A stretch of 64,000 bases of DNA from AP-15 sp963736715 (GTDB taxonomy: Bacteria > Pseudomonadota > Alphaproteobacteria > ATCC43930 > CGMCC-115725), in assembly GCA_963736715.1 (NCBI GenBank), contig CAVTQA010000010.1, forward strand, positions 484,543 through 548,542, read 5' to 3'. This document shows, piece by piece, positions 54,490-63,256 of the stretch; position 1 is the stretch's first letter; every line of letters begins with the position of its first letter. The notes below the pieces were generated by a model, which ran no database searches, was not told the DNA's origin, and was given only the letters and a program-made list of their open reading frames with translations. The position numbers and the translations under genes are program-made.

Positions 54490-55974
54490 TCAGCGGTTCG
54501 GCAGATCGAGCGGGTAGATCGGGCGGCGGACTTTTTTGAATTGCAGCTGCGTGTAGTCGGAGGTGCAGACGCCCACCCCGGCGCAGTCGACGACGGCTTT
54601 GGCCATCGCCCCGAGCCCGGCGCGCCAGTGAATGCGGCTCTTCAGCATGACATAGCGTTTCTGCATGGGGTCGATGCCGAGGCTCACCAGGCAATTGAGG
54701 TCGGAGGGCTCGACATGGTGTGAGATCACCACGATCTCGACCGGCCCGGTGTCGAGCACGACAGCCGGGCCCATGTCCATCCCCATGCCGCGCGCCATCG
54801 GGCCGCGGTTGCGGTAGCGGCCATTCGAGATCGTCTTGACCGTGCCGGTCACGATCAAAGGCGGACTCTCGGCGGGGATCGCCGGCATCGCGATCTTACC
54901 GCCGATCGACAATGTGACCTCGGCGCCAATGCCGGCGGCGATTGCCTGTTGTACCGCCTCCGGATCATAGATCGCAAAGGCGGCGACATCCTCGAGGTCT
55001 TGCCGCAGGATCTCCGCCAGCACGACAGTCGTGTCCATCGTGCCGCCGGAGGCGCAATTGTCGTAATGGTCGAGCAACACCACTGGACCATCGCCCGGCG
55101 GCATCGCTTTGGCGCGCGCGACCGATTGCTGCAATGGCTCGATCTGATAGACAAAAGCGTCGCGCTCGACCCAGGCCCGGTCCAGCAGCTCGTCGCGGAG
55201 GTCTTCGGCGAGCTTGCGGTCGCCGTCGGTCACGACGACGGCACTCAACCCGGCATTCGCGATGTCGGCATGCGGAAAGCCGGTGAAGAGGCTCGCCGCG
55301 AGCGCGCCGTCGGCGGTCATTGCGGCACAGCGGTGCTGCAATTCCTTGTTCGGATGATCGTCGGTGCCCTGCCGCATGACATGCGGCAGCATCGGCACAT
55401 TGCCCCAGGCCATCACCGGCCTCACCTCGCCGCGGATCGTACGCAACAGGATCTCGCCGGCGAGCCTGGCGGTCTCGTAGGTGTCGATGTGCGGATAGGT
55501 GCGATAGCCGGTCACGACGGTCGCATTGGCGACAATCTCGTCATAGAGGTTGGCGTGCATGTCGAGAGATACGGCGATCGGGGTCTTCGGGTCGATCGCG
55601 CGCAGCCGTTTCAGGAACTGGCCCTCGCCGTCCTCGAGGCTCTCGGTGACCATCGCGCCGTGCAGGTCGAGCATGATGCCGTCGAAGCCGCCGCGCGCCG
55701 CCGCCTTGCAGATCCTCTCGGTGATGTGCGCGTAGGCGGCGTCCTCGACGGGACGGCTCGGCGGCGCTCCGGCAGCAATCGGCAGAACAATTTCGGCCCG
55801 CTCCCGCTCGGCGAGGTCGAGATAGGCGCCGAGACCCGTCCCGGTGCCGCGAAAGGCGCCGATCGCCGCCTCGCCATAGAGCGGCCCCGGACCATTGCCG
55901 AACCGCGCCAGCCGCGTCGGCACCGGCGAGAAGGTATTGGTCTCGTGCTTCATCATCGCGATCAGCAGACGCAT
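54490..55974 (-). CDS. M81-family metallopeptidase (MlrC-like)
   Basis: A 494-residue protein: MRLLIAMMKHETNTFSPVPT, then the DUF1485 domain with GIMLDLHGAMVTE, AVSLDMHANL and YRTYPHIDTYETA (probable zinc ligands Asp/His), and the MlrC C-terminal domain with LLDHYDNCASGGTMDTT and DMGPAVVLDTG, SHHVEPSDLNCLVSLGIDP. MlrC acts late in microcystin breakdown, but most family members occur in amino-acid or peptide catabolic clusters and have unknown substrates. ATG 55974 is the conserved start; the open frame to 56097 lies in the promoter region of the toxin-antitoxin pair. Probably co-transcribed with the aminotransferase downstream. Confidence 0.9.
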   Translation of the reverse strand: MRLLIAMMKHETNTFSPVPTRLARFGNGPGPLYGEAAIGAFRGTGTGLGAYLDLAERERAEIVLPIAAGAPPSRPVEDAAYAHITERICKAAARGGFDGIMLDLHGAMVTESLEDGEGQFLKRLRAIDPKTPIAVSLDMHANLYDEIVANATVVTGYRTYPHIDTYETARLAGEILLRTIRGEVRPVMAWGNVPMLPHVMRQGTDDHPNKELQHRCAAMTADGALAASLFTGFPHADIANAGLSAVVVTDGDRKLAEDLRDELLDRAWVERDAFVYQIEPLQQSVARAKAMPPGDGPVVLLDHYDNCASGGTMDTTVVLAEILRQDLEDVAAFAIYDPEAVQQAIAAGIGAEVTLSIGGKIAMPAIPAESPPLIVTGTVKTISNGRYRNRGPMARGMGMDMGPAVVLDTGPVEIVVISHHVEPSDLNCLVSLGIDPMQKRYVMLKSRIHWRAGLGAMAKAVVDCAGVGVCTSDYTQLQFKKVRRPIYPLDLPNR

Positions 55975-56028
55975 TTCTGGATCTCCATGGTTCCAGCATT
56001 TATGCCGCTTCTGGACGCGAGTCGCAAT

Positions 56029-56050
56029 TATGGATATACCAATAGCCATA
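56029..56050. promoter_or_regulatory. Possible operator of the Phd/VapC module
   Basis: TATGG and CCATA form an imperfect dyad around ATATACCAATAG, 20 bases before the antitoxin start. Phd-type antitoxins repress their own promoter through short palindromes. Only 5-bp arms, so weak. Confidence 0.3.
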
Positions 56051-56069
56051 TCTCCGGAGGGATGCTCAC

Positions 56070-56318
56070 ATGACCGCCTACAGTGTCGCAGAGGCAAAAA
56101 ATACGCTTCCCAAACTGATCGACCGTGCCTTGCAGGGTGAAGAGGTGGTCATCACACGGCATGGCAGACCGGTTGCCGAGCTCAAGCCGCTGAGGCGGCA
56201 GCCCCCCGCGCCCGCCGGGACTTACGCTTGGCTACGATCGCGCCGCGACGCCCGTCCGGGTGTCGGTCTGACTTCGGTCGAGATTTTGGATCTGCTCTAC
56301 GAGACCGACGATCTTTGA
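56070..56318 (+). CDS. Phd/YefM-family antitoxin
   Basis: An 82-residue antitoxin: MTAYSVAEAKNTLPKLIDRALQGEEVVITRHGRPVAELKP is the complete Phd DNA-binding fold, followed by a toxin-neutralising tail (VEILDLLYETDDL). GGAGG lies 8 bases upstream. Its stop overlaps the toxin start (TTGA), so the module is translationally coupled. Confidence 0.93.
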   Translation: MTAYSVAEAKNTLPKLIDRALQGEEVVITRHGRPVAELKPLRRQPPAPAGTYAWLRSRRDARPGVGLTSVEILDLLYETDDL

Positions 56319-56746
56319 CCCGTTATCTCGACGCCAGCGTCATGCTTCCGATCCTGATTAAAGAGCCGGCGAGCGCGACGGTCGACGCGTTCATGTCGAC
56401 TGTTCAGCAGGAGCTGTGGGTCAGCGATTTCGCCGCCGCGGAAGTGGCCTCGGCGGTGTCGCGGCTGGTTCGCACTGGGCGCCTCGAGGCGACCGACGGG
56501 GCGGCCAGCCTGTCCGATTTTGACGTATGGCTAGCAGCAATGACCAGAGCAGCGGAAATCCATGCCGTGGATGTTCGCCTCGCGGGCGTGTATGTTCGGC
56601 GATTCGATCTCGCGCTGCGTACCCCGGACGCGCTGCACCTCGCGATCGCGCGGCGTCTCGATGTCACGCTGGTCACACTTGATCGACGAATGGCGGCGGC
56701 CGGAAGGGAGCTCGGCGTGGCCGTCGAGGTGCCGACGGGCGCCTGA
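56315..56746 (+). CDS. vapC: VapC-type PIN-domain ribonuclease toxin
   Basis: A 143-residue PIN domain: YLDASVMLPILIKEP with the first Asp, SDFAAAEVASAVSRLVR with the Glu, LALRTPDALHLAIARRL with the third acid, and LVTLDRRMAAAGRELG with the fourth. All metal ligands are present, so it should be an active Mg-dependent RNase held by the upstream antitoxin. TTG start overlaps the antitoxin stop. Confidence 0.92.
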   Translation: MTRYLDASVMLPILIKEPASATVDAFMSTVQQELWVSDFAAAEVASAVSRLVRTGRLEATDGAASLSDFDVWLAAMTRAAEIHAVDVRLAGVYVRRFDLALRTPDALHLAIARRLDVTLVTLDRRMAAAGRELGVAVEVPTGA

Positions 56747-57420
56747 GGTAGTCGGAGGCTGCTTCGCACGAACGTCACGGGAGCGTGGGGCAGGTGGAGC
56801 GGAAGGGTAACCCGCCGGAAGGGCCCTGGAAGGCATGGTGGGTTGTGCTTCGTTCTACCCACCCTACAACGGACCGTCCAGGCTTGTCCGCAATCCCTCT
56901 CAGGGCGCTCAGTGGCGGGAAATCGGGGAGGCACCCAAAATCGACACAATTACAGAGTATCAGTCCGAGTGAAATCTACAGCGCGGGGTTGCGATGATCT
57001 ATTTTGATTGCTGTTAAGACTAGTGTTCAGACCCATACGGAAAATTCGCTCAGCAAGCGCGGAACAAGGCTCACATCATAATCCTGTCACACCGGCGAAG
57101 GCCGGTGCCGATGGCAGAAATGGGTCCCGGCCTTCGCCGGGAAGACGAGGACAGGCGCATTGCACTGAATCATCTGTATGCATCTTAAGCGCCTGGCGAA
57201 AAACAGCCAGGAAACAGCGAACGAACAGCCAGCGATAACAGCGAACAGAATTTGAAGAAGTGAGGGTTTCTCCGCCTGAAACGGGCTCCCTGGCTGTTGT
57301 TCAGTGTGTTATTAGCAAATACAGCGGACGCCCGCGGGACCTTTTTGAGGGTGCCCGATGAATGTAGATGCATACTAAATGCAGCCCTGTAGGGCAACCC
57401 CGCGCTCCTGCGGCTCTCGA
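56747..57420. other. Gene-free 0.67-kb region with several palindromes
   Basis: No gene supported. It holds a GGTGGGT/ACCCACC hairpin (56837-56863), two REP-type hairpins, CACCGGC-GAAG-GCCGGTG at 57090-57107 and CCCGGC-CTTC-GCCGGG at 57126-57141 in opposite phases. A purine-rich stretch with repeated AACAGC units (57200-57247) is echoed by GGCTGTTGTT at 57294. Small frames here (for example 57185-57397 minus) lack protein features. Confidence 0.6.
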
Positions 57421-58248
57421 ATGGAGGAACAATTGTCCGAGAATCCCGTCGAAACCCACTATACCCGTCAGGACCTCGGCAACCTCATCCTTGCGGCGCT
57501 CCGACAGGCCGGGAAGGATATCGACCATCTGACGCCTGACGATCTCGCTCCGGTCGACGAGTTTCATGGCGGGCAACGGCAGGCGACAATCAGGCTGGCA
57601 GATCTCCTCGGCTTCCGGGGAGGCGAGCGGGTGGTCGACATCGGTTCCGGAATTGGCGGGCCGTCGCGGTTTCTCGCCAGCCGCTACGGCTGCAGGGTCA
57701 CCGGCATCGATCTGACCGCAGAATTCTGCCGCGTGGCCGAGATGCTGACCCGCCTGACCGGATTGACGGACAAGGTCGACTATCGCCAGGGCAATGCGCT
57801 GGATCTACCGTTCGAAGACACGAGCTTTGACGTCGTGTGGTCGCAGAACGCCTCGATGAACATCGCCGATCGCGATCGGCTCTATTCCGAGATGCACCGG
57901 GTCCTCGAACCCGGAGGCCGGCTCGCGCTGCAGGAAGTGGCGGCCGGCCCCGGCGGCGAGCCGCATTACCCGGTGCCCTGGGCGGCAGAGGCGAGCATCA
58001 GCTTTCTGCTGACCGCGGAGGCCACGCGCGCCAAGCTCGAAGCCGCCGGCTTTCGCGTCGTCACCTGGCAGGACACCACGCAAACATCCTCGCAATCCTG
58101 GAGGCGCGCGGCCGAGGGCGCGCCGCCGCCGCTCGGGATACATTTGCTGGTCGGACCCGATTGGGCTGCGATCGCGCGCAACTCGGCGCGGAATTACCAG
58201 GAGGACAGGGTCAGGTTGTTCAATGCGGTGCTCGAACGACCAAACTGA
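57421..58248 (+). CDS. SAM-dependent methyltransferase (small-molecule type)
   Basis: A 275-residue methyltransferase: YTRQDLGNLILAALRQAG, then VVDIGSGIGGPSRFLASRYG (SAM motif I), VTGIDLTAEFCRVAEMLTRL and YRQGNALDLPFEDTSFDVVWSQNASMNIADRDRLYSEMHRVLEPGGRLALQEV. The layout resembles sarcosine/dimethylglycine or gamma-tocopherol-type methyltransferases of the Methyltransf_11 group. Substrate unknown. ATG 57421 begins the conserved part. It converges on the reductase gene. Confidence 0.85.
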   Translation: MEEQLSENPVETHYTRQDLGNLILAALRQAGKDIDHLTPDDLAPVDEFHGGQRQATIRLADLLGFRGGERVVDIGSGIGGPSRFLASRYGCRVTGIDLTAEFCRVAEMLTRLTGLTDKVDYRQGNALDLPFEDTSFDVVWSQNASMNIADRDRLYSEMHRVLEPGGRLALQEVAAGPGGEPHYPVPWAAEASISFLLTAEATRAKLEAAGFRVVTWQDTTQTSSQSWRRAAEGAPPPLGIHLLVGPDWAAIARNSARNYQEDRVRLFNAVLERPN

Positions 58249-58255
58249 TTTGCTC

Positions 58256-59194
58256 CTATAAATCCAAAACGAGGACCGGGGTCTTCGCCCGCGAGCAGCA
58301 GATCAAGACGTAGCGTCGACGCCCGTTTTCTTCGAGAACCTGGTCACGGTGGTCGGGCTCGCCGGCGAGATAGGGAGTCAAGCAGGTACCGCAGTAGCCG
58401 AGTTCGCACGAGGTTCTGACGGCGATGCCATGGCGCTGTAGAACCTCGGCGATCGTCTCACCGGCGCGGACTTCGTAATCGCCGCCGGTCTTTGCCAATT
58501 GGACGCGAAACGGGCGGTCCTCGGCGGCCCGGGGCTCCGGCACGCCTGTAAAGTACTCGCAATGCACGGTGCCGGCCGGCCAGTCGCGCGCCGCCGCCGT
58601 CGCCGCTGCCATTAACGGCGCGGGTCCGCACAAATAGAGATGAGTTCCCGGACGCCACTCGCGCAAGGTTGCCTCGATGTCGAGACCCTGCGCCGGATCG
58701 CCGCCATCGTGGTGGAAGCGCAGGCTCCCTTCGGCGGCGAGCGGGGCCAGCTCGCGGCGGAACGCGGTTCGCTGAGGCGCGCGGGTGCAGTAATGGACCA
58801 TGAATTCGGCGCGGCGCCGCCGCAATTCCGTAACCATCGACATGATCGGCGCGATGCCGATGCCGCCCGCGATCAACAGGTGCCGTTCGCCTGCCGGGTC
58901 GAGCGGGAAGCTGTTGCGTGGGTGCGAGACCTCGACGATGCCGCCGGCGCGGACATGCTCGTGCAGATGGCGCGAGCCGCCGCGGCTCGCGCTTTCGCGC
59001 AACACCGCGATACAATAGCGCCGCCGCTCGGCAGGGTCGTTCCACAACGAATACTGCCGCAAAAAACCGCCGGCCCGCAGCTCGACATGGGCGCCGGGCG
59101 CAAAGCGCGGCAGGTCGCGGCCGCGAGGGTCGACCAGCTCATAGCCGTTGATGGCTTCGGCGAGATAGGTGATCGACCGGACGCGTAGCTGCAT
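58256..59194 (-). CDS. PDR/VanB-type ferredoxin-reductase (FMN, NAD and 2Fe-2S domains)
   Basis: A 312-residue class IA reductase. The FMN domain has RQYSLWNDPAERRRYCIAV, the NAD domain has HLLIAGGIGIAPIMSMV and LYLCGPAPLM, and the C-terminal plant-type ferredoxin has CELGYCGTC and a final Cys near residue 299 (LICCSRA). It feeds electrons to a Rieske oxygenase such as VanA, phthalate or carnitine oxygenases; no oxygenase gene lies beside it, so its partner is elsewhere. Confidence 0.9.
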   Translation of the reverse strand: MQLRVRSITYLAEAINGYELVDPRGRDLPRFAPGAHVELRAGGFLRQYSLWNDPAERRRYCIAVLRESASRGGSRHLHEHVRAGGIVEVSHPRNSFPLDPAGERHLLIAGGIGIAPIMSMVTELRRRRAEFMVHYCTRAPQRTAFRRELAPLAAEGSLRFHHDGGDPAQGLDIEATLREWRPGTHLYLCGPAPLMAAATAAARDWPAGTVHCEYFTGVPEPRAAEDRPFRVQLAKTGGDYEVRAGETIAEVLQRHGIAVRTSCELGYCGTCLTPYLAGEPDHRDQVLEENGRRRYVLICCSRAKTPVLVLDL

Positions 59195-59274
59195 GGCCAG
59201 GGAGTGTTGCAGATTTTGCCGGTCTTAGGGAAAGATCGTGCCGACCGTGAGGAACTCAGCCGAGGAGGCGATTG

Positions 59275-59751
59275 ATGGCACTGCAGATCCGCCGTGTGGT
59301 AACCGGCCACGACGCATCCGGGCGAGCCGTCGTAAAGATCGACGAGATTGCGAAAAACCTCGTCTCGTCCCGTCCGGGCGCCACAGCTTGCGTCGTGTGG
59401 ACGACCGAGGGCTTTCCGGTAGACAACACCGGCGAGGAGGACGCCGGGCTGCGCAAAACCGGTACGACGCTCGACAACGGGACCGTCTTTCGCATTCTCG
59501 AACTAGCGCCGGGGGTCACGCCGCGCAACCATCGCACCGACTCGATAGACTACGCCGTCGTGATGTCGGGGGAGGTCGACATGGAGCTCGACGATAGGAC
59601 AGTCCGCCTTAAGGCCGGCGACGTGCTTGTACAGCGCGGCACGATCCACAATTGGGTCAATCGCGGAACCGAGCCTTGCGTGATCGCTTTCGTGCTGATC
59701 GCGGCAAAGCCGGTCACCGTCGGCGACAAGGTGCTCCTTGCCCAGGGTTAG
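59275..59751 (+). CDS. Cupin-domain protein
   Basis: A 158-residue protein with a single cupin barrel: LELAPGVTPRNHRTDSIDYAVVMSGEVDMEL and LKAGDVLVQRGTIHNWVNRGTEPCVIAFVLI. The metal-site pattern is incomplete (NHRTDSIDY in place of the usual HxHxxxxE), but His is kept in GTIHNW. The N-terminal half with HDASGRAVV and PGATACVVWTTEGFPV is typical of a cupin group found beside aromatic or flavin oxygenases. ATG 59275 follows GAGGAGGCG. Two bases separate it from the monooxygenase gene. Confidence 0.85.
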   Translation: MALQIRRVVTGHDASGRAVVKIDEIAKNLVSSRPGATACVVWTTEGFPVDNTGEEDAGLRKTGTTLDNGTVFRILELAPGVTPRNHRTDSIDYAVVMSGEVDMELDDRTVRLKAGDVLVQRGTIHNWVNRGTEPCVIAFVLIAAKPVTVGDKVLLAQG

Positions 59752-59753
59752 CC

Positions 59754-60968
59754 GTGAGTGATGACGTCGAGCTCCTGATCGCCGGCGGTGGGCTTACCGG
59801 GCTGCTGCTCGGGGCTGCCTGCGCTGGGGCAGGGCTCGCGGTCTCGATTGTCGATCGGCAGGATCCCGCAGCGTTGCTCGCCGATGATTTTGACGGCCGC
59901 AGCTCGGCGATCGGCTACGGTTCACAAAAGGTCTTGGACGCGATCGGGCTGTGGCCGGAAATTGCTTCCGAGGCCGAGCCGATACTCGAGATCCGGGTCG
60001 CCGACGGTGAGTCGCCGCTATTCCTTCATTACGACCATCGCGAACTCGGCACCGGCGCCCCGCTCGGTTACATCGTCGAAAACCGCATTCTCAGGCGCGT
60101 CCTGACCGATCGCGCCAGATCGATCCCGAATCTGCTGTTTCTGGCGCCGCTAGCCGTGGGCTCGGTGTCGACCACGGCATTCGGCACGACCGCAGCGCTT
60201 TCGGACGGGCGGCAAATCCGAGCCCGGCTGGTCGCGGCCGCCGATGGCCGAGAATCTCCGCTACGGCGCGCCGCGGGAATCCAAACGGTCGAATGGCGAT
60301 ATCCCCAGGCCGGCATCGTGACGACCCTGCGGCACCAGCGCCCGCACCATGGCATTGCCGTCGAGCATTTCATGTCCGCGGGCCCGTTCGCCATTCTGCC
60401 GATGACCGGCAACCGGTCCTCGATCGTCTGGACGGAACGGGCGGCGCTTGCGCCGCGCCTCGTCAACCTCTCCGATGCGGCTTTTACGGCGGAACTGGCG
60501 GCGCGCTTCGGCGATTTCCTCGGGGCCGTTGAGCCGATCGGGCCGCGCTGGACCTACCCCCTCACACTGCTGCTGGCCGAAAGCTATGCCGCAACCCGGC
60601 TGGCTCTCGTCGGCGAGGCGGCTCATACGATCCACCCGATCGCCGGCCAGGGGCTCAATCTCGGGATACGCGACGTCGCCGCGCTCGCCGAGCTGGTAAT
60701 CGACGCGCGGCGCCTGGGTCTCGACATCGGAAACGAGTCAGTGCTGCTGCGTTACCAGCAATGGCGCCGCTTCGATGCGCTGGCGCTCGCCATGGTCACC
60801 GACGGCCTCAACCGGCTGTTCTCGAATTCGCTCCCGCCGATCCAGCTCGCTCGCGATGTCGGCCTCGCCGCGGTCAATCGTTTCCCGCCGCTCAAACGCC
60901 TCTTGATGCGTGACGCGATGGGGATCGTCGGGGACCTACCGCGCCTCGTCCGCGGCGAACCGCTCTAG
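59754..60968 (+). CDS. UbiH/UbiF-family FAD-dependent monooxygenase
   Basis: A 404-residue flavoprotein hydroxylase: VELLIAGGGLTGLLLG (FAD Rossmann), GRSSAIGYGSQKVLDAIGLW, LVAAADGRESPLRR (DG motif) and RLALVGEAAHTIHPIAGQGLNLGIRDVAALAEL (GD motif). Similarity fits the ubiquinone-ring hydroxylases. The neighbourhood (DUF971, Trm112, LON-domain, thioredoxin genes) matches a conserved alphaproteobacterial order, supporting a role in ubiquinone synthesis. GTG 59754 chosen. Confidence 0.9.
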   Translation: MSDDVELLIAGGGLTGLLLGAACAGAGLAVSIVDRQDPAALLADDFDGRSSAIGYGSQKVLDAIGLWPEIASEAEPILEIRVADGESPLFLHYDHRELGTGAPLGYIVENRILRRVLTDRARSIPNLLFLAPLAVGSVSTTAFGTTAALSDGRQIRARLVAAADGRESPLRRAAGIQTVEWRYPQAGIVTTLRHQRPHHGIAVEHFMSAGPFAILPMTGNRSSIVWTERAALAPRLVNLSDAAFTAELAARFGDFLGAVEPIGPRWTYPLTLLLAESYAATRLALVGEAAHTIHPIAGQGLNLGIRDVAALAELVIDARRLGLDIGNESVLLRYQQWRRFDALALAMVTDGLNRLFSNSLPPIQLARDVGLAAVNRFPPLKRLLMRDAMGIVGDLPRLVRGEPL

Positions 60969-60980
60969 GCCGGCCGGACG

Positions 60981-61352
60981 TCAGGGTTCCCGGCGGAGCC
61001 CGTTCGCAGCCAGAGCGTCGAGATACTCGCGCCAGCGCTTTTCGTGCTCGACACCGAGTTGGTAGAGGTAATTCCACGAATAAATGCCGGTATCGTGCAA
61101 ATCGTCGAATTTAATCCGGACGGCGTAATTGCCGACCGGTTCCAGCGCCATGATGCCGACATGGGCGCGGCCATGGACCAATGTCTTTTGTCCCGCACCG
61201 TGGCCTTGAACCTCCGCGGAGGGGCTCTCGACGCGCAGGTATTCGGCGGGAAGCGAAAATCGGCTGCCGTCGTCGAACGCGACCTCGAGCAGCTTTTCCG
61301 CTCGTTTCAACCGCAGCTCAAGCGGCCAGCGCGCTGTCCCGCTCGCGCTCAC
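60981..61352 (-). CDS. DUF971 protein
   Basis: A 123-residue protein: WPLELRLKRAEKLLEVAFDDGSRFSLPAEYLRVESPSAEVQGHG and VRIKFDDLHDTGIYSWNYLYQLG are the two halves of the DUF971 (gamma-butyrobetaine-hydroxylase N-terminal-like) fold. Without the dioxygenase domain. Function unknown; often linked to Fe-S or ApbC genes. End converges on the UbiH-like gene. Confidence 0.9.
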   Translation of the reverse strand: MSASGTARWPLELRLKRAEKLLEVAFDDGSRFSLPAEYLRVESPSAEVQGHGAGQKTLVHGRAHVGIMALEPVGNYAVRIKFDDLHDTGIYSWNYLYQLGVEHEKRWREYLDALAANGLRREP

Positions 61353-61359
61353 TCGAACC

Positions 61360-61578
61360 TCAGGGCGATGGCAGGCGCTTGGTCGCGGTCTCGTCGTCGC
61401 GCAGCGGGCGCGCCTCGTCGACGAGCATGATCGGGATCCCGTCGCGGATCGGGTAGGCCAGCCCCGCCTCCTCGCTGATCAGCTCCTGGGCATCGCGATC
61501 GTAGCGCAACGGGGCTTTGGTCAATGGGCAGACGAGAATCTCCAGCAGCTTCGGGTCGATTTCCGGTGTTCCTTCCAT
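61360..61578 (-). CDS. Trm112-family small zinc-ribbon-like protein
   Basis: A 72-residue protein with IDPKLLEILVCPLTKAPLRYD, EAGLAYPIRDGIPIMLVDEARPL. Bacterial members (YcaR type) are short chaperone-like partners of methyltransferases. Only one Cys of the usual four-Cys ribbon remains, as is common in this bacterial subgroup. Lies 7 bases before the DUF971 gene, same direction. Confidence 0.92.
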   Translation of the reverse strand: MEGTPEIDPKLLEILVCPLTKAPLRYDRDAQELISEEAGLAYPIRDGIPIMLVDEARPLRDDETATKRLPSP

Positions 61579-61603
61579 CCGTTCCCTCGTTATCAGCCAA
61601 AAC

Positions 61604-62260
61604 CTAGTGGCGGGCGCCAGTGCCCTCGCTCGGGCGCTGCATTACCGCCATCTCGACAATCGCGGTCAGCAGGCGCGCGCGTTCGGCGAGATCGGGGGCT
61701 TCGAGCAGTGCCTGCTTCTCGCTCGGATCGAAGGGGCAGATCATCGCAATCGAGCTGACGAGCCGCTCGCCCGCTACCGGGGTGATCGAATCCCAATCGG
61801 CCGAGATCTGGTGCTGCTGAAAATAGGCCCTCAGCCCGCGCATCAGCCGCTCGCGGTCAAACTCGGGGGCCTCCTCTCCCTCGACATCCCGGGCAAACTC
61901 GTGCCAATCCGGGACGACGCGGCGATAGCCCTCTAGCAATGGCAGCTCTTCACGGATCCGGAAACGAGAGGTGCCAGTCAAGGTGATCAGAAAACGTCCG
62001 TCCTCGGTCTCGGAAAACGAGGTGATGCGGCCGGCGCAGCCCGTCGGATAGACCGGTGGGTTGCTGCCCGAGGTTCCCGGGTCAGTGGGCTGGACCATGC
62101 CGATCAGGCGCTCCCCAGCGAGCGCGTCGCGCGTCATCGCGAGATAGCGCGGCTCGAAGACGTTCAGGGGCAGCCGGCCGCGGGGGAGCAGCAGGACGCC
62201 GGTCAGCGGAAAAATCGGGAGAATGGCGGGGAGCGCCGCTCCACCGCGCCGCTCGCTCAT
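61604..62260 (-). CDS. LON substrate-binding-domain protein
   Basis: A 218-residue stand-alone LON N-terminal domain: LPIFPLTGVLLLPRGRLPLNVFEPRYLAMTRDAL, YPTGCAGRITSFSETEDGRFLITLTGTSRFRI and the helical end (VSSIAMICPFDPSEKQALLEAPDLAERARLL). No protease part. ATG 62260. Same operon direction as its neighbours (26 bases to Trm112, 12 from the thioredoxin gene). Confidence 0.92.
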   Translation of the reverse strand: MSERRGGAALPAILPIFPLTGVLLLPRGRLPLNVFEPRYLAMTRDALAGERLIGMVQPTDPGTSGSNPPVYPTGCAGRITSFSETEDGRFLITLTGTSRFRIREELPLLEGYRRVVPDWHEFARDVEGEEAPEFDRERLMRGLRAYFQQHQISADWDSITPVAGERLVSSIAMICPFDPSEKQALLEAPDLAERARLLTAIVEMAVMQRPSEGTGARH

Positions 62261-62272
62261 CACGCTCTCCCT

Positions 62273-63181
62273 TCAGGAAAACATGACAGAGGAAAGCCGG
62301 CGCCGGCCGCTCAGGGTCAGCGGGTCGGTCGGACCCATCACCTCGAAGAATTTGAGGAGCTGCTTGCGAGCGGCCTGCTCGTTCCATTCGCGATCGCGTT
62401 TGAACAGGGCCAACAGCTCGTCTATCGCAGCCTCCCGGTCGCCGCTTCCGAACAGCCCGGTTGCGAGCTCCAGGCGCGCCTCATGGTCGTCCGGGTTCTG
62501 CGACAGCCGGGCGCGCAGCTTGCCGGCCGAACCCATCGCCTTCTGCGCCTGCTCGGCGAGGTCGAGGGCGGCGCGCGCGGCGGTGATCTCGGCGTTGCCA
62601 GCGCTCTCCTTCGGAACGCGATCGAGATGTTGTTTCGCTTTGGCGAGCTCGCCGCGCGCGATCATCGCCCGCGCCAGCCCGGCGAGCGCCTCGATATTCG
62701 TGGGCTCGCGCTGCAGGATCTGCGAGTAAAGCGCGCCGGCGCTGGCGTGATCGCCCCCCTGCACCGCCTCTTTGGCCATGGCCAGCGCCTCCTCGACCGG
62801 CGAGGGACCACCCTTTCCGCCGCCCAGGCGCTGGACGAACTGCTTGACCTGGCTCTCGGGCAAGGCGCCGACAAATCCGTCGACCGGCCGCCCGTCCTTG
62901 AACGCGTAAACCGCCGGGATCGACTGTATGCGCATCTGCTGCGCTATTTCGGGATTCTCGTCGATATTGAGCTTGACCATTCGAACCGCGCCGTTGGTGG
63001 CGCGCACGGTCTTTTCGAGGATCGGCCCGAGCTGCTTGCAGGGACCGCACCAAGGCGCCCAGAAATCGACGATGACCGGCGCGTCGAACGAGCCGTCGAC
63101 GACTTCGGCCATGAAATTGGCGGTAGTGACGTCCTTTACAGGGGCGGCAGCCGCGCCGCCGATCAAAGCTTCGCTCGGCAT
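62273..63181 (-). CDS. cnoX: Thioredoxin-TPR chaperedoxin (CnoX/YbbN type)
   Basis: A 302-residue protein. An N-terminal thioredoxin domain has FWAPWCGPCKQLGPILE with an intact CGPC site, PAVYAFKDGRPVDGFVG; then a tetratricopeptide part (ALYSQILQREPTNIEALAGLARAMIARGELAKAKQHL; LELATGLFGSGDREAAIDELLALFKRDREWNEQAARKQLLKFFEVMG). CnoX protects substrates from over-oxidation and hands them to GroEL. Confidence 0.93.
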   Translation of the reverse strand: MPSEALIGGAAAAPVKDVTTANFMAEVVDGSFDAPVIVDFWAPWCGPCKQLGPILEKTVRATNGAVRMVKLNIDENPEIAQQMRIQSIPAVYAFKDGRPVDGFVGALPESQVKQFVQRLGGGKGGPSPVEEALAMAKEAVQGGDHASAGALYSQILQREPTNIEALAGLARAMIARGELAKAKQHLDRVPKESAGNAEITAARAALDLAEQAQKAMGSAGKLRARLSQNPDDHEARLELATGLFGSGDREAAIDELLALFKRDREWNEQAARKQLLKFFEVMGPTDPLTLSGRRRLSSVMFS

Positions 63182-63256
63182 TGCTGTTCTCTCCGGTTTT
63201 ATCCGACAACATGGCGGCGCAATCGAGGTAACACAAGCGCAAGCCGTTCGATGTAC

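Noticed and set aside
54949..56073. 374-codon plus-strand frame antisense to the M81 gene
   Set aside because: No protein motif; the minus strand shows complete M81/MlrC motifs.
57181..57330. Repeated AACAGC units considered as a CRISPR or iteron array
   Set aside because: Units are six bases, irregularly spaced and lack spacers of constant length; no cas or rep gene is near.
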